Shown: positions 17,271-26,990 of the stretch, one piece after another
Layout of the letters: the number at the start of each line of letters is the position of its first letter
Position numbering within the stretch: the stretch's first letter is position 1
Assembly (NCBI RefSeq): GCF_009933175.1
Contig: NZ_MAEJ01000012.1
Location: 62,001-126,000, forward strand
Source of the DNA: Candidatus Enterococcus huntleyi
GTDB taxonomy: Bacteria; Bacillota; Bacilli; Lactobacillales; Enterococcaceae
Direction of reading: 5' to 3'
Length of the DNA: 64,000 nucleotides
Made by a program: the position numbers and the translations under genes
Notes under the pieces: model-generated
Database searches by the model: none
The model's input: only the letters and a program-made list of their open reading frames with translations
Told to the model about the DNA's origin: nothing

Positions 17271-18233
17271 ATGGAATGGACACAAATTTTAATTCCGATA
17301 GCAAGTAGTTTCGCCATGACTATGGCGACAATGCCTTTGTTTATTGGCTATTTCCAAATGAAAAAATATGGGCAATCAATTCGTGGCGAAGGTCCAGAAT
17401 GGCATAATGTGAAGGCCGGCACACCAACAATGGGTGGGGTTGTTTTCCTAATTGCTAGTGTTTTAACGAGTATTTGGGTAGCGGCTTGGCAAAAAGAATT
17501 GACTCCTTCATTATTTATTCTGCTCTTTATTCTAGCCTTGTATGGCTTGTTAGGATTTCTAGATGATTTTATCAAGATTTTTAAAAAACGGAACATGGGC
17601 TTGACTTCATTGCAAAAATTGATTGGTCAATTAGCTGGTGGAGTAATATTTTACCTAGTCTATAGAAGTGAATTAAATACAAATTCACTGAACTTCTTCG
17701 GTATTGAAGTGCCACTAGGGATTTTATATGGTGCTTTTGTGTTATTTTGGTTAGTTGGTTTTTCCAATGCAGTGAACTTAACAGATGGCATCGATGGACT
17801 TGTGTCAGGTCTCGGTGTAATCTCATTTGGGACCTATGCGATTATCGCATGGAACCAAAAGCAAATTGACATTTTTATCGTTTGTATTAGTGTGATTGGT
17901 GGGTTACTAGGATTCTTCCCTTACAATCGCAAACCTGCAAAAATATTCATGGGGGATGTAGGCTCACTTGCTTTAGGTGGACTACTTGCTGCCATTTCGA
18001 TTTTATTGCATCAAGAATGGACATTATTGTTAGTTGGTTTGATTTATGTGTGTGAAACGGCAAGTGTTATTTTGCAAGTTACGTCATTCAAATTAACTGG
18101 TAAGCGAATCTTTCGCATGTCTCCAGTACACCATCATTTTGAAATGGGTGGCTGGTCTGAATGGAAAATCGATGGGGTCTTTTGGGCAATCAGTTTTGTA
18201 TGCTCATTGATTACTTTATGGATTGTTTTGTAG
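17271..18233 (+). CDS. mraY: Phospho-N-acetylmuramoyl-pentapeptide transferase
   Basis: Polytopic membrane enzyme transferring phospho-MurNAc-pentapeptide to undecaprenyl phosphate (lipid I). Signature motifs include GTPTMGGVVF, FLDDFIKI, NLTDGIDGL, IFMGDVGSLALGG and PVHHHFE; about ten hydrophobic helices are seen. At 320 residues it is full length. An AGGGGAG site precedes the ATG. It lies directly before murD. Confidence 0.96.
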   Translation: MEWTQILIPIASSFAMTMATMPLFIGYFQMKKYGQSIRGEGPEWHNVKAGTPTMGGVVFLIASVLTSIWVAAWQKELTPSLFILLFILALYGLLGFLDDFIKIFKKRNMGLTSLQKLIGQLAGGVIFYLVYRSELNTNSLNFFGIEVPLGILYGAFVLFWLVGFSNAVNLTDGIDGLVSGLGVISFGTYAIIAWNQKQIDIFIVCISVIGGLLGFFPYNRKPAKIFMGDVGSLALGGLLAAISILLHQEWTLLLVGLIYVCETASVILQVTSFKLTGKRIFRMSPVHHHFEMGGWSEWKIDGVFWAISFVCSLITLWIVL

Positions 18234-18245
18234 GAGATGATAACG

Positions 18246-19613
18246 ATGAAAAAAATAACAAATTATCAAAATAAAAAAGTTCTTGTGCTAGGATTAGCCA
18301 AGAGTGGAGTTAGTGCGGCCAAATTGTTACATGAATTGGGCGCACTTGTTACCGTTAATGACGGGAAACCATTCGAGGAGAATCCAGAAGCACAAGATTT
18401 ATTAACGTTAGGGATTAAAGTGGTGACTGGTAGTCATCCGATTGAATTATTGGATGAAGGCTTTGCTGTGGTGGTGAAAAACCCGGGGATTCCTTATGAA
18501 AACCCACTTGTCGCAAAGGCAGTCACGCTAAATATCCCAGTATTGACGGAGGTCGAATTGGCCTATCAAATTGCTGATTGTCCAATTATTGGAATTACCG
18601 GCACGAATGGGAAAACGACTACGACAACCATGACGGGATTGCTGTTGAATACAGAACGAAAATCTGGTCAAGCACGTTTATCAGGAAACATTGGTTTTCC
18701 TGCTAGCTCTGTCGCAACAGAAGCGACAGCAGAAGACGAGATGGTGATGGAATTATCGAGTTTCCAATTAATGGGCATTGAGACCTTTCATCCTAAAATT
18801 GCCGTGATTACAAATTTGTATGAAGCACATTTAGATTATCATGGTAGCCGTGAAGCATACGTAGCTGCCAAATGGGCGATTCAAAAGAATATGACTGCAG
18901 ATGATTATTTACTTTTAAATTGGAACCAAGAAGAATTACAACAGCTTTCTAAACAGACGAAAGCAACAGTCTTACCATTTTCAACAAAACAAGTCGTGAC
19001 CAACGGCGCTTATCTAAAAGATGGCTGGCTATATTATAAAGAGGAAGCAATTATGGAAAGTCAGGCGTTGGGGGTACCAGGTCAACACAATGTAGAGAAT
19101 GCGCTGGCGGCAATCTTAATTGCCAAGCTGCAAGGTGTCTCGACTGAAGGAATTAAAGAGGCTTTGACTCATTTCCATGGCGTACCTCATCGAACACAAT
19201 TTGCTGGTGAAGTCGAAAATCGGAAATTTTATAATGACTCAAAAGCTACAAATAGTCTGGCAACCGAGATGGCTTTAGGCGGATTTGATCATTCGAAGCT
19301 GATTTTGTTAGCTGGAGGATTAGATCGTGGCAATGATTTTGATGAGCTGATTCCATCTTTGACGGGTCTTAAGGCGATGGTTGTTTTTGGTGAAACAAAA
19401 GAGAAGTTGAAAGAAACAGCCAAGAAAGCTGGCATTACGCTTGTTGTAGAAACCGAAAATGTCGAAACGGCGGTTCCATTAGCTTTTTCTCTTAGTGAGA
19501 GTGGCGACGCTATTTTACTTTCTCCGGCTAATGCTAGCTGGGATCAGTATCCAAACTTTGAAGTCCGTGGCGATAAATTTATGGCAGCAGTCAAGCAGTT
19601 GAAAACTAAGTAG
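18246..19613 (+). CDS. murD: UDP-N-acetylmuramoyl-L-alanine--D-glutamate ligase
   Basis: Cytoplasmic ATP-dependent Mur ligase adding D-Glu. The NAD-like N-terminal domain ([19 protein letters not shown]) is followed by the ATP site [12 protein letters not shown] and later [14 protein letters not shown] and NDSKATN motifs. The start at 18246 is chosen because TAGGAG ending at 18236 is correctly spaced for it; the in-frame ATG at 18237 touches that site. The product is 455 residues, full length. It sits in the conserved mraY-murD-murG order. Confidence 0.95.
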   Translation: MKKITNYQNKKVLVLGLAKSGVSAAKLLHELGALVTVNDGKPFEENPEAQDLLTLGIKVVTGSHPIELLDEGFAVVVKNPGIPYENPLVAKAVTLNIPVLTEVELAYQIADCPIIGITGTNGKTTTTTMTGLLLNTERKSGQARLSGNIGFPASSVATEATAEDEMVMELSSFQLMGIETFHPKIAVITNLYEAHLDYHGSREAYVAAKWAIQKNMTADDYLLLNWNQEELQQLSKQTKATVLPFSTKQVVTNGAYLKDGWLYYKEEAIMESQALGVPGQHNVENALAAILIAKLQGVSTEGIKEALTHFHGVPHRTQFAGEVENRKFYNDSKATNSLATEMALGGFDHSKLILLAGGLDRGNDFDELIPSLTGLKAMVVFGETKEKLKETAKKAGITLVVETENVETAVPLAFSLSESGDAILLSPANASWDQYPNFEVRGDKFMAAVKQLKTK

Positions 19614-19629
19614 AAAAGTGAGAGATAAT

Positions 19630-20715
19630 ATGAAAGTTTTAGTAACAGGTGGTGGGACCGGTGGACATATCTATCCAGCGCTGGCGTTTGTCGATTACGT
19701 AAAAAAGGTGGAGCCTGATGCCGAATTTATGTATGTCGGTGCAAAGCGTGGATTAGAAAATAAGATTGTTCCTCAGCGTGACCTGCCTTTTGAAACAATC
19801 GAGATTCAAGGATTTAAGAGAAGTCTGTCATTAGCTAACGTGAAGACTGTCCATTTATTTATAAAAAGTGTTTTTACCGCCAAAAAAATTCTTAAGAATT
19901 TTCAACCAGATGTAGTAATCGGGACGGGTGGTTATGTTTCTGGAGCGGTTGTGTACGCAGCAGCTAAGATGGGGATACCAACCATCATTCATGAACAAAA
20001 CAGTGTGCCAGGAATCACTAATAAATTTTTGAGTAAATATGTGACCAGAGTAGCGACTTCTTTTTCTGGTGTTTCAAATTATTTTCCCAAGGAGAAAGTT
20101 ACGCTTGTCGGTAACCCGCGTGCGCAAGAAGTGGTAACGGCACAAAAGTCTACGATTCTCTCCAATTATGATTTGGATCCAGAGCAGCCGACTGTTTTAA
20201 TATTCGGAGGTAGCCAAGGGGCGCTGAAAATTAATGAGGCGGTTGTTGAAGCCTTAGCAGATTTCTCGAAGAAAGAGTATCAAGTGCTCTATGCTTCAGG
20301 CGAGCGTTATTACACTGCGGTTTCCGAAAAAAGTCAGCAGTTAGAGGCGAAAAATATCAGTGTTCAGCCATATATTCATGACATGGCTGAAGTGATGGTT
20401 AATTCGACTTTATTAGTAGGACGAGCAGGTGCAACGTCAATCGCCGAGTTTACGGCGTTGGGCTTACCAGCTATCTTGATTCCTAGTCCTTATGTGACAA
20501 ATGACCATCAAACGAAAAATGCGCAAAGCTTAGTTGAAGCAGGCGCAGTAGAAATGATTGCTGATACTGAATTAACTGGTGCAAAGTTAGTTTCGCTGAT
20601 TGATTTAATTATGGATAATCCGGCAAAACAAAAAACCATGGCTGCAGCTTCAAAAACGCAAGGAATACCTGATGCAGCAGAACGATTATATAACATGGTA
20701 AAAGAAATAATTTAA
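19630..20715 (+). CDS. murG: UDP-GlcNAc:lipid I N-acetylglucosaminyltransferase
   Basis: Membrane-associated GT28 enzyme making lipid II. The acceptor loop [13 protein letters not shown] opens the N-domain; [24 protein letters not shown] and [10 protein letters not shown] complete the signature. The ATG at 19630 fits the start of homologues ([12 protein letters not shown]); the longer frame from a GTG at 19618 would place the ribosome site inside the gene. At 361 residues it is normal. It is followed after 21 bases by divIB. Confidence 0.95.
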   Translation: MKVLVTGGGTGGHIYPALAFVDYVKKVEPDAEFMYVGAKRGLENKIVPQRDLPFETIEIQGFKRSLSLANVKTVHLFIKSVFTAKKILKNFQPDVVIGTGGYVSGAVVYAAAKMGIPTIIHEQNSVPGITNKFLSKYVTRVATSFSGVSNYFPKEKVTLVGNPRAQEVVTAQKSTILSNYDLDPEQPTVLIFGGSQGALKINEAVVEALADFSKKEYQVLYASGERYYTAVSEKSQQLEAKNISVQPYIHDMAEVMVNSTLLVGRAGATSIAEFTALGLPAILIPSPYVTNDHQTKNAQSLVEAGAVEMIADTELTGAKLVSLIDLIMDNPAKQKTMAAASKTQGIPDAAERLYNMVKEII

Positions 20716-20736
20716 GAGTAATATATGTGAGAGGGG

Positions 20737-21828
20737 GTGACTTCTATTACAAAGAAGATAGAAGATAATAAGGAAGAAACTGAAGAGATAATTTTGTCAA
20801 AGCGGGCAGCAGAAATTGAGGAAGAAGAGCTGACGCCCTGGCAAAAGGAAAACTTACGCTACATGGAAAAACAAGGCGAAAAGCCTGCTTGGCAACCTTC
20901 TGTAATCGACGGTAAAGGAGAAACCCCAGAGGATGATGAAGCAATAGAGCAGACCGAGTCGACTGATGAGTCAATGGAAGAAGAGGCCGAAACTGTCGAG
21001 GAATCTTTAAAGATAAAAAAACATGAGAATGGACCAATCAATGGATCCTTTGCTGATCGTTTGCCTCAACTAAAAAAACAAAGGAACACGGTTTTATATC
21101 GCCGTTTGACTTTAATTATTGGTATCTTAATAATTCCTTTACTTTTTTTCCTTTATTATGTTTCTCCTCTAAGCAAATTAAATAAAGTCATCGTTGAAGG
21201 AAATCAGCAAGTCAAAGCAGCAGATATTTTGACTGTTTCTGATTTTACTTCTGGTGATAGCCTGTGGCAGCAATATTGGAATAGAAAGGCTGCTGTGGAG
21301 AAGGTTGAGAAAGATTCTCCTCGGATTAAATCAGTAAAAATAACAATCGACGGATTGAATAATTTGAAGATTAAAATTTCTGAGTATAAAGAAGCAGCGT
21401 TGCTTGCACAAAAGGATGGCTATTTCCCGATTATGGAAAATGGCGCAATTGTTCAAGAAAAAATTGCTAAAAATGCTGAGAATTTACCGATTTTAGAAAA
21501 CTTCTCCGATGAGAAAAAAATCAAAGCCTTGCTAGAAGAGTATGGAAATGTTCCAGAAGAAATTCAAAAAGGAATTTCACAAATTAAATATGCACCGCGA
21601 AAAAATAACGATGAATTATTAGAGATTTTTATGAATGATGGGAATCAGATTCTTGTAAATATCTCAAATCTAAGCCAACAAATTGTCTATTATCCGCAAG
21701 TTTCTAAAGAAATGAAAGAAAAAGGGATCGTTGATATGGAGGTTGGAATTTTCTCTTCTCCTTATGAAAATGAAAGCTCAGATGAAAATAATTCGCAAAC
21801 AGATGAAAGTTCTGACACAAATCAATAA
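20737..21828 (+). CDS. divIB: Cell division protein DivIB/FtsQ
   Basis: Bitopic septal protein with a long acidic cytoplasmic part (about 1-115), a membrane helix (about 125-147), a POTRA domain starting LNKVIVEGNQQVKAADI and a beta domain, then a Ser/Asp-rich tail. It partners FtsL and DivIC. The start is doubtful. The only standard codon is the GTG at 20737, but it is itself the end of a GAGGGGG ribosome site; an in-frame ATT at 20746 has that site at an ideal 8-base distance, exactly as seen at ylmG. If ATT is used the protein is three residues shorter. Family assignment by position and POTRA motif is secure. Confidence 0.9.
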   Translation: MTSITKKIEDNKEETEEIILSKRAAEIEEEELTPWQKENLRYMEKQGEKPAWQPSVIDGKGETPEDDEAIEQTESTDESMEEEAETVEESLKIKKHENGPINGSFADRLPQLKKQRNTVLYRRLTLIIGILIIPLLFFLYYVSPLSKLNKVIVEGNQQVKAADILTVSDFTSGDSLWQQYWNRKAAVEKVEKDSPRIKSVKITIDGLNNLKIKISEYKEAALLAQKDGYFPIMENGAIVQEKIAKNAENLPILENFSDEKKIKALLEEYGNVPEEIQKGISQIKYAPRKNNDELLEIFMNDGNQILVNISNLSQQIVYYPQVSKEMKEKGIVDMEVGIFSSPYENESSDENNSQTDESSDTNQ

Positions 21829-21980
21829 ATTTAGGTGAAGAAATTAGATAATCTGCTTTCTAAAAAGCCCTGTTTTGTGTTAGAATTGGTAACAGTGAAT
21901 ATTAATTATAAGATGTAGTTTAATACGGACGAAAATAGTTCGCTTGTATAAGGAAAAGTAAGTAGGAGGGAATCCCATTC

Positions 21981-23309
21981 ATGGCAAAATCAGGTATGTA
22001 TGTCGGCCTTGATATTGGTACAACATCTGTCAAAGTTGTTGTTGCTGAATATATTGACAGTCAGATGAATATTATTGGTGTAGGGAATGCAAAATCAGAA
22101 GGAATTAACCGGGGGATTATTGTCGATATCGACAAAACCGTTCAAGCAATACAAAGAGCAGTAAGACAAGCAGAAGAAAAGGCTGGTATTCAGATTAAGA
22201 GTGTGAATGTTGGATTGCCTGCGAATTTACTTGAAGTCGAAAGCTGTCAAGGAATGATTGCCGTTAATAGTGAGTCTAAAGAAATTACAGACGAAGACGT
22301 ACGAAATGTAGCATCAGCTGCTCTTGTTCGTTCAACACCACCAGAACGTCAGATCATTTCTATTTTACCGCAAGAATTTACGGTAGATGGTTTTGAAGGC
22401 ATTAAAGATCCTCGTGGCATGATTGGTGTGCGTATGGAGATGTTTGGTCTTGTTTTCACTGGACCAAAAACGATCGTGCACAATATTCGTAAATGTGTGG
22501 AGCGAGCAGGGTTAGTCGTTGCTGAATTAGTAATTACACCACTTGCTTTGACAGAATCAATTTTAACAGATGGTGAAAAAGATTTCGGTACGATTGTCAT
22601 TGATATGGGTGGCGGTCAAACAACAACTTCTGTGATGCACGACAAACAATTGAAATTTACACACGTCAATCAAGAAGGTGGCGAATTTGTTACGAAAGAT
22701 ATCTCAATCGTATTAAATACTTCCTTCAATAATGCAGAAGCTTTAAAGATTAATTATGGCGATGCTTATCCAGAAAGAACCTCTGCCAGCGAAGAATTTC
22801 CTGTCGATGTGATTGGGAAATCTGAACCAATTAAGATTGATGAACGTTATTTGTCAGAAGTAATTGAAGCACGTATCGAACAAATCTTTAGAAAATCTAA
22901 AGAAGTGCTTGATGAAATTGATGGCTTAGATTTACCAGGCGGCGTAATTCTAACGGGTGGTGCAGCAAGCCTTCCTGGCGTGGTTGATTTAGCGCAAGAA
23001 ATCTTCGATACAAATGTCAAATTGTATGTACCTAATCATATGGGCTTACGTAACCCAGTCTTTACAAATGTGATTAGTATTGTTGACTATTCAGCAAACT
23101 TAACCGAAGTCTATCATTTAGCTAAGACTTCAGTGACTGGTGAGAAGGTTGTATCAACACAACCGACTGTAGCAAGTCCGAAAGATACGAGCTATGAAGC
23201 CACTTATCAAGAACCTGAAGAACAACATTATGAACCAGAAGAGGAACACTCAACTGGGGAAAATGTCAAAGGGAAGATTTCTGATTTCTTTAAGAATATT
23301 TTCGATTAA
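21981..23309 (+). CDS. ftsA: Cell division protein FtsA
   Basis: Actin-like ATPase tethering FtsZ to the membrane. The nucleotide motifs GLDIGTTSVKVVV, IDMGGGQTT and LTGGAASLPG are present, with the 1C domain after about residue 85. The C-terminus ends in an amphipathic helix (KISDFFKNIF) that serves as membrane anchor, preceded by a Glu-rich linker. At 442 residues it is typical. An AGTAGGAGGG site precedes the ATG. The 152-base gap after divIB is long enough for a promoter of its own. Confidence 0.96.
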   Translation: MAKSGMYVGLDIGTTSVKVVVAEYIDSQMNIIGVGNAKSEGINRGIIVDIDKTVQAIQRAVRQAEEKAGIQIKSVNVGLPANLLEVESCQGMIAVNSESKEITDEDVRNVASAALVRSTPPERQIISILPQEFTVDGFEGIKDPRGMIGVRMEMFGLVFTGPKTIVHNIRKCVERAGLVVAELVITPLALTESILTDGEKDFGTIVIDMGGGQTTTSVMHDKQLKFTHVNQEGGEFVTKDISIVLNTSFNNAEALKINYGDAYPERTSASEEFPVDVIGKSEPIKIDERYLSEVIEARIEQIFRKSKEVLDEIDGLDLPGGVILTGGAASLPGVVDLAQEIFDTNVKLYVPNHMGLRNPVFTNVISIVDYSANLTEVYHLAKTSVTGEKVVSTQPTVASPKDTSYEATYQEPEEQHYEPEEEHSTGENVKGKISDFFKNIFD

Positions 23310-23331
23310 TCAAATCCAGGAGGAATAAAAT

Positions 23332-24570
23332 ATGGAATTCTCAATAGATAATAATATTAATGACGGCGCAGTAATCAAAGTTATCGGCGTCGGCGGTGGC
23401 GGTGGAAACGCTGTGAACCGTATGATCGAAGAAAATGTTAAGGGCGTAGAATTTATCGCCACTAATACAGATGTTCAAGCACTTAAATATTCAAAAGCTG
23501 AAACAGTCATCCAATTAGGCCCTAAATATACACGTGGTCTAGGAGCTGGTTCACAACCTGAAGTTGGCCAAAAAGCTGCGGAAGAAAGTGAACAAGCCTT
23601 ACAAGAATCATTAGAAGGCGCAGACATGGTCTTCATCACTGCCGGAATGGGTGGTGGAACAGGGACAGGTGCTGCTCCAATCGTTGCAAAAATTGCAAAA
23701 GAATTGGGCGCTTTAACTGTGGGTGTTGTGACCCGTCCATTTAGCTTTGAAGGACCTAAACGTGGTCGTTTTGCCGCTGAAGGAATTGCTCAATTAAAAG
23801 AGAACGTTGATACTTTGTTAATCATCTCTAACAACCGTTTGTTAGAAGTAGTCGATAAGAAGACACCTATGTTAGAAGCGTTCCGTGAAGCGGATAACGT
23901 ATTACGACAAGGGGTTCAAGGGATTTCAGATTTAATTACAGCACCAGGCTATGTCAACTTGGACTTTGCTGATGTGAAAACAGTGATGGAAAATAAAGGA
24001 ACAGCCTTGATGGGTATCGGTGTTGCTAGCGGTGAAGATCGTGTGATTGAAGCAACTAAAAAAGCTATCTCATCACCATTACTTGAAACGTCAATCGCTG
24101 GCGCTGAGCAAGTTTTATTAAACATTACTGGTGGCTTAGACATGACATTGTTTGAAGCACAAGATGCTTCTGATATTGTTTCTAGTGCAGCTACAGGAGA
24201 CGTAAACATCATCTTAGGAACGTCTATTAATGAAGAATTAGGAGATGAAATCCGCGTAACAGTTATTGCAACCGGAATTGATCCTTCAAAAAAAGAAAAA
24301 AAGTCTAACCGTCCAGCTAGACAATCTCAAATCCAACCAGTTTCACAAAAACCTGTGTTAGAGATGGATACACCAAGACCGACACAAGAAGAAGAAAATG
24401 GCTTTGGCGATTGGGATATCCGCAAAGAACAAAATGTGAGACCAAAAGTGGAAGATACTCAATTTGACTCTATTGAAAAGAAAGAATTTGAAACATTTAA
24501 TAGAGAAGAAGTTAAAACAAATGACGACGATGAATTAAGTACACCACCATTTTTCCGTCGTAAAAGATAG
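23332..24570 (+). CDS. ftsZ: Cell division GTPase FtsZ
   Basis: Tubulin-like GTPase forming the Z-ring. GTP-binding [10 protein letters not shown], the N-terminal [13 protein letters not shown] and the T7 loop [11 protein letters not shown] are intact. A variable linker of about 80 residues ends in the conserved C-terminal peptide ([14 protein letters not shown]) that contacts FtsA and SepF. At 412 residues it is typical. An AGGAGG site precedes the ATG, 22 bases after ftsA. Confidence 0.97.
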   Translation: MEFSIDNNINDGAVIKVIGVGGGGGNAVNRMIEENVKGVEFIATNTDVQALKYSKAETVIQLGPKYTRGLGAGSQPEVGQKAAEESEQALQESLEGADMVFITAGMGGGTGTGAAPIVAKIAKELGALTVGVVTRPFSFEGPKRGRFAAEGIAQLKENVDTLLIISNNRLLEVVDKKTPMLEAFREADNVLRQGVQGISDLITAPGYVNLDFADVKTVMENKGTALMGIGVASGEDRVIEATKKAISSPLLETSIAGAEQVLLNITGGLDMTLFEAQDASDIVSSAATGDVNIILGTSINEELGDEIRVTVIATGIDPSKKEKKSNRPARQSQIQPVSQKPVLEMDTPRPTQEEENGFGDWDIRKEQNVRPKVEDTQFDSIEKKEFETFNREEVKTNDDDELSTPPFFRRKR

Positions 24571-24581
24571 GAGGGGAGCAC

Positions 24582-25259
24582 ATGATTACTGATAACTTGT
24601 GGGAAATCAGGCAAGCCATTCAGGATTCGTGTGCTTTTGCTCACAGAAATCCTGAAGAGGTGACCCTGATTGCGGTCACCAAAACAGTGGATTCTGCTGC
24701 TGCAAAAGTCCTTGTTGAAGCGGGTATAACTGATTTAGCTGAAAATAGGGTAGATAAATTACTTGAAAAGCAATATAATCTAAAAGATGAGCCACAAATA
24801 AAGTGGCATTTGATTGGTAATTTGCAACGAAGAAAGGTAAAATCGATTATAAATCAAATCGATTATTTTCATGCCTTAGATAGCTTATCTCTCGCAGCTG
24901 AGATTGATAAGCGCGCAGAGAAAGTTATTTCCTGTTTTGTGGAAGTAAATGTTTCAGGTGAAGCATCTAAGCATGGCATCACACCTGATGAGTTGTTACC
25001 ATTTATCGATCAGCTAAGTCAATATTCTGCGATTAAAGTCGTAGGGTTGATGACGATGGCCCCTTATGAGGCAAATGAACAAGAAATACGTGATATATTC
25101 AATAGATTGAAAATTCTTCAAGAAGATGTGAGACAACGAACATTAGCTCACGCACCTTGTACAGAGTTAAGTATGGGAATGAGTAATGACTTCCCGATTG
25201 CTATTGAAGAAGGATCAACATTCATAAGAATCGGAACAGCATTATTTAAAGATGCGTGA
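24582..25259 (+). CDS. ylmE: YggS/YlmE family pyridoxal phosphate-binding protein
   Basis: PLP homeostasis protein of the YggS/PROSC fold (alanine racemase-like barrel without known catalysis). The PLP lysine lies in TLIAVTKTVDS, and AENRVDKLLEKQ, KWHLIGNLQRRK and SMGMSNDFPIAIEEGSTFIRIGTALF are signature stretches. At 225 residues it is full length. An AGGAGGGGAG site precedes the ATG. It is part of the conserved ylm block between ftsZ and divIVA. Confidence 0.92.
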   Translation: MITDNLWEIRQAIQDSCAFAHRNPEEVTLIAVTKTVDSAAAKVLVEAGITDLAENRVDKLLEKQYNLKDEPQIKWHLIGNLQRRKVKSIINQIDYFHALDSLSLAAEIDKRAEKVISCFVEVNVSGEASKHGITPDELLPFIDQLSQYSAIKVVGLMTMAPYEANEQEIRDIFNRLKILQEDVRQRTLAHAPCTELSMGMSNDFPIAIEEGSTFIRIGTALFKDA

Positions 25260-25272
25260 AGGAGGAAAAACA

Positions 25273-25893
25273 ATGGCGATATTCAACAAAGGTGCCCTTG
25301 CTAATTTTTTTGGTCTGGCAGATGAAGAAGAATACGAATATTCAGAGAAAACAAAACCACGGCCAGAGGTTGTTCAACAAGCACCTCAGATGCGTCAACA
25401 AGCTCAACCTATGCGTCAACAGAGCAATGTGAAGACTCAATCTAAAGAATTTGTTAGACCTGAGGCACGTCCAGTAAATCCAAGCACTAATGGTGGACAA
25501 CAACAGCCATTTAGAAGTTCAAAATCGGTTCAACCGAACAAACAAGAAGAGAAAAAAGTGGTGTCTATGCGTCAAAATGGCGCTGGCTCAAATGCACAAG
25601 CGACAGCACCAAAACAATCAAATAAGATTACAATTGTTGAACCAAGAGTCTATTCTGAAGCGATGACTATTGCTAAACGATTGATTGCTAGTGAATCAGT
25701 CCTTGTTAATTTTCATCTAATTGAAGAGGGACAAGCACGAAGAATTGTCGACTTTTTAACAGGAACTGTTTATGCCTTAGATGGCGATATTAAACGTGTT
25801 GGGGATGAAATTTTCCTTTGTACGCCAGCCAATGTTGAAATTGATAACTCTACTGCTCAGTCGATTGCTCAGTCTCAATTTTTTGATTTCTAG
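25273..25893 (+). CDS. sepF: Cell division protein SepF
   Basis: Membrane-binding FtsZ partner that forms rings on the inner face of the septum. The N-terminal amphipathic helix (MAIFNKGALANFFGL) is the membrane anchor; residues about 35-115 form a Gln-rich disordered linker, and the C-terminal 85 residues form the SepF fold (PRVYSEAMTIAKRLIASESVLVNF to FLTGTVYALDGDI). The ATG at 25273 follows a GGAGG site 7 bases upstream; a longer frame from 25252 overlaps ylmE and is not preferred. The product is 206 residues. Confidence 0.94.
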   Translation: MAIFNKGALANFFGLADEEEYEYSEKTKPRPEVVQQAPQMRQQAQPMRQQSNVKTQSKEFVRPEARPVNPSTNGGQQQPFRSSKSVQPNKQEEKKVVSMRQNGAGSNAQATAPKQSNKITIVEPRVYSEAMTIAKRLIASESVLVNFHLIEEGQARRIVDFLTGTVYALDGDIKRVGDEIFLCTPANVEIDNSTAQSIAQSQFFDF

Positions 25894-25907
25894 AGGGGGA
25901 AATTTCT

Positions 25908-26171
25908 ATTTCAACTATCATCTATTTATTACTTAAAGGGGTAGAGCTTTATTCTCTATTATTAGTTATTTATGCCCTACTTTCTTGGTTTCCCGGTGGC
26001 TATCAATCGCCTTTTGGGAAGTTATTAGCACGTCTATGTGAGCCATATCTTAGTTTGTTTGATCGTTTGAATCTGCATTTTGGACCAATCGATTTCACAA
26101 TTATGGCTGCTATTCTACTCTTGAATTTTGCTAGCAGAGGTCTAGTCATTTTAATAGGTACTTTTCTTTGA
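25908..26171 (+). CDS. ylmG: YggT family membrane protein YlmG, probable AUU start
   Basis: An 87-residue YggT protein with two hydrophobic segments and the family hallmark LLSWFPGGYQSPFGKLLARLCEPYL, like B. subtilis YlmG. Family members are linked to septum/nucleoid positioning and the gene stands in its usual place between sepF and ylmH. There is no ATG, GTG or TTG in frame before the middle of the domain. A GAGGGGG ribosome site (25893-25899) is followed by an 8-base spacer and ATT at 25908, which places the start where homologues begin. An AUU start is therefore the simplest reading. The gene would be missed by standard gene callers. Existence is secure, the exact start codon is inferred. 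Confidence 0.85.
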   Translation: MSTIIYLLLKGVELYSLLLVIYALLSWFPGGYQSPFGKLLARLCEPYLSLFDRLNLHFGPIDFTIMAAILLLNFASRGLVILIGTFL

Positions 26172-26189
26172 TAAAGGGGGTGATTATCT

Positions 26190-26972
26190 GTGAACGCGAA
26201 TGTGTATCAACATTTCCGAGTAGATGAGCACCCTTTTATTGATTTAATAGGTGATTGGCTCGAACAAGTCCAAAGTCAGTATGCACCTTATCTGACGGAT
26301 TTTCTGGATCCACGACAAGCATATATTTTAGAGACATTAATTCGTCAGGATAGTGATTTACAATTCACTTTTTATGGCGGATATGAGTCTGCGGAACGTA
26401 AGCGTTGTTTAATCTATCCAGACTATTATCAGCCAACTGATGAAGATTTTGAAGTGACTTTACTAGAAATTAATTACCCCAAAAAATTCGTCACGCTTTC
26501 TCACGGGAAAGTCTTAGGCACCTTATTAGCTTCTGGTGTCAAAAGAGAGTTTTTTGGTGATATTATTTCTGATGGAGAACGCTGGCAAGTTTTTCTCGAT
26601 AAGGGTGTGGCTTCATTTATCGGTATTCAAGTGGATAAGATGGGGAAAGTGTCGGTTCGCTTGGAAGAAAAAAGCTATACTGAGATATTGATTCCAAAAG
26701 ATGGTTGGTCTGAGGAGCATGAAACAGTCAGCTCATTGAGGCTGGATAGTGTGATTTCGACTGTCTATAATATTTCTCGGCAGCGCTCCAAACAGCTGAT
26801 TGAGTCAGGTAAAGTCAAAATTAATTGGACTGAAAACACGCGACCAGATTTTGTTCTGGATTTACTGGATATCATTTCGGTAAGAGGATTTGGTCGGATT
26901 CAGATTCAAGGGTTAGAGGGAAAAACGAAAAAAGACAAGTTTCGGTTGTTACTGGGAGTTTTACGAAAATAA
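26190..26972 (+). CDS. ylmH: YlmH family S4-domain RNA-binding protein
   Basis: RNA-binding protein of the ylm block; homologues bind ribosomal complexes and are implicated in ribosome rescue, and in streptococci the gene is linked to cell shape. The N-terminal and central parts form the YlmH domains (VYQHFRVDEHPFIDLIGDW) and the S4 domain is near residues 183-245 (LRLDSVISTVYNISRQRSKQLIESGKVKIN). The GTG start at 26190 follows a GGGGGTGAT site at proper spacing. At 260 residues it is full length. Confidence 0.9.
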   Translation: MNANVYQHFRVDEHPFIDLIGDWLEQVQSQYAPYLTDFLDPRQAYILETLIRQDSDLQFTFYGGYESAERKRCLIYPDYYQPTDEDFEVTLLEINYPKKFVTLSHGKVLGTLLASGVKREFFGDIISDGERWQVFLDKGVASFIGIQVDKMGKVSVRLEEKSYTEILIPKDGWSEEHETVSSLRLDSVISTVYNISRQRSKQLIESGKVKINWTENTRPDFVLDLLDIISVRGFGRIQIQGLEGKTKKDKFRLLLGVLRK

Positions 26973-26990
26973 GACGAAGAGGTGAACAAA

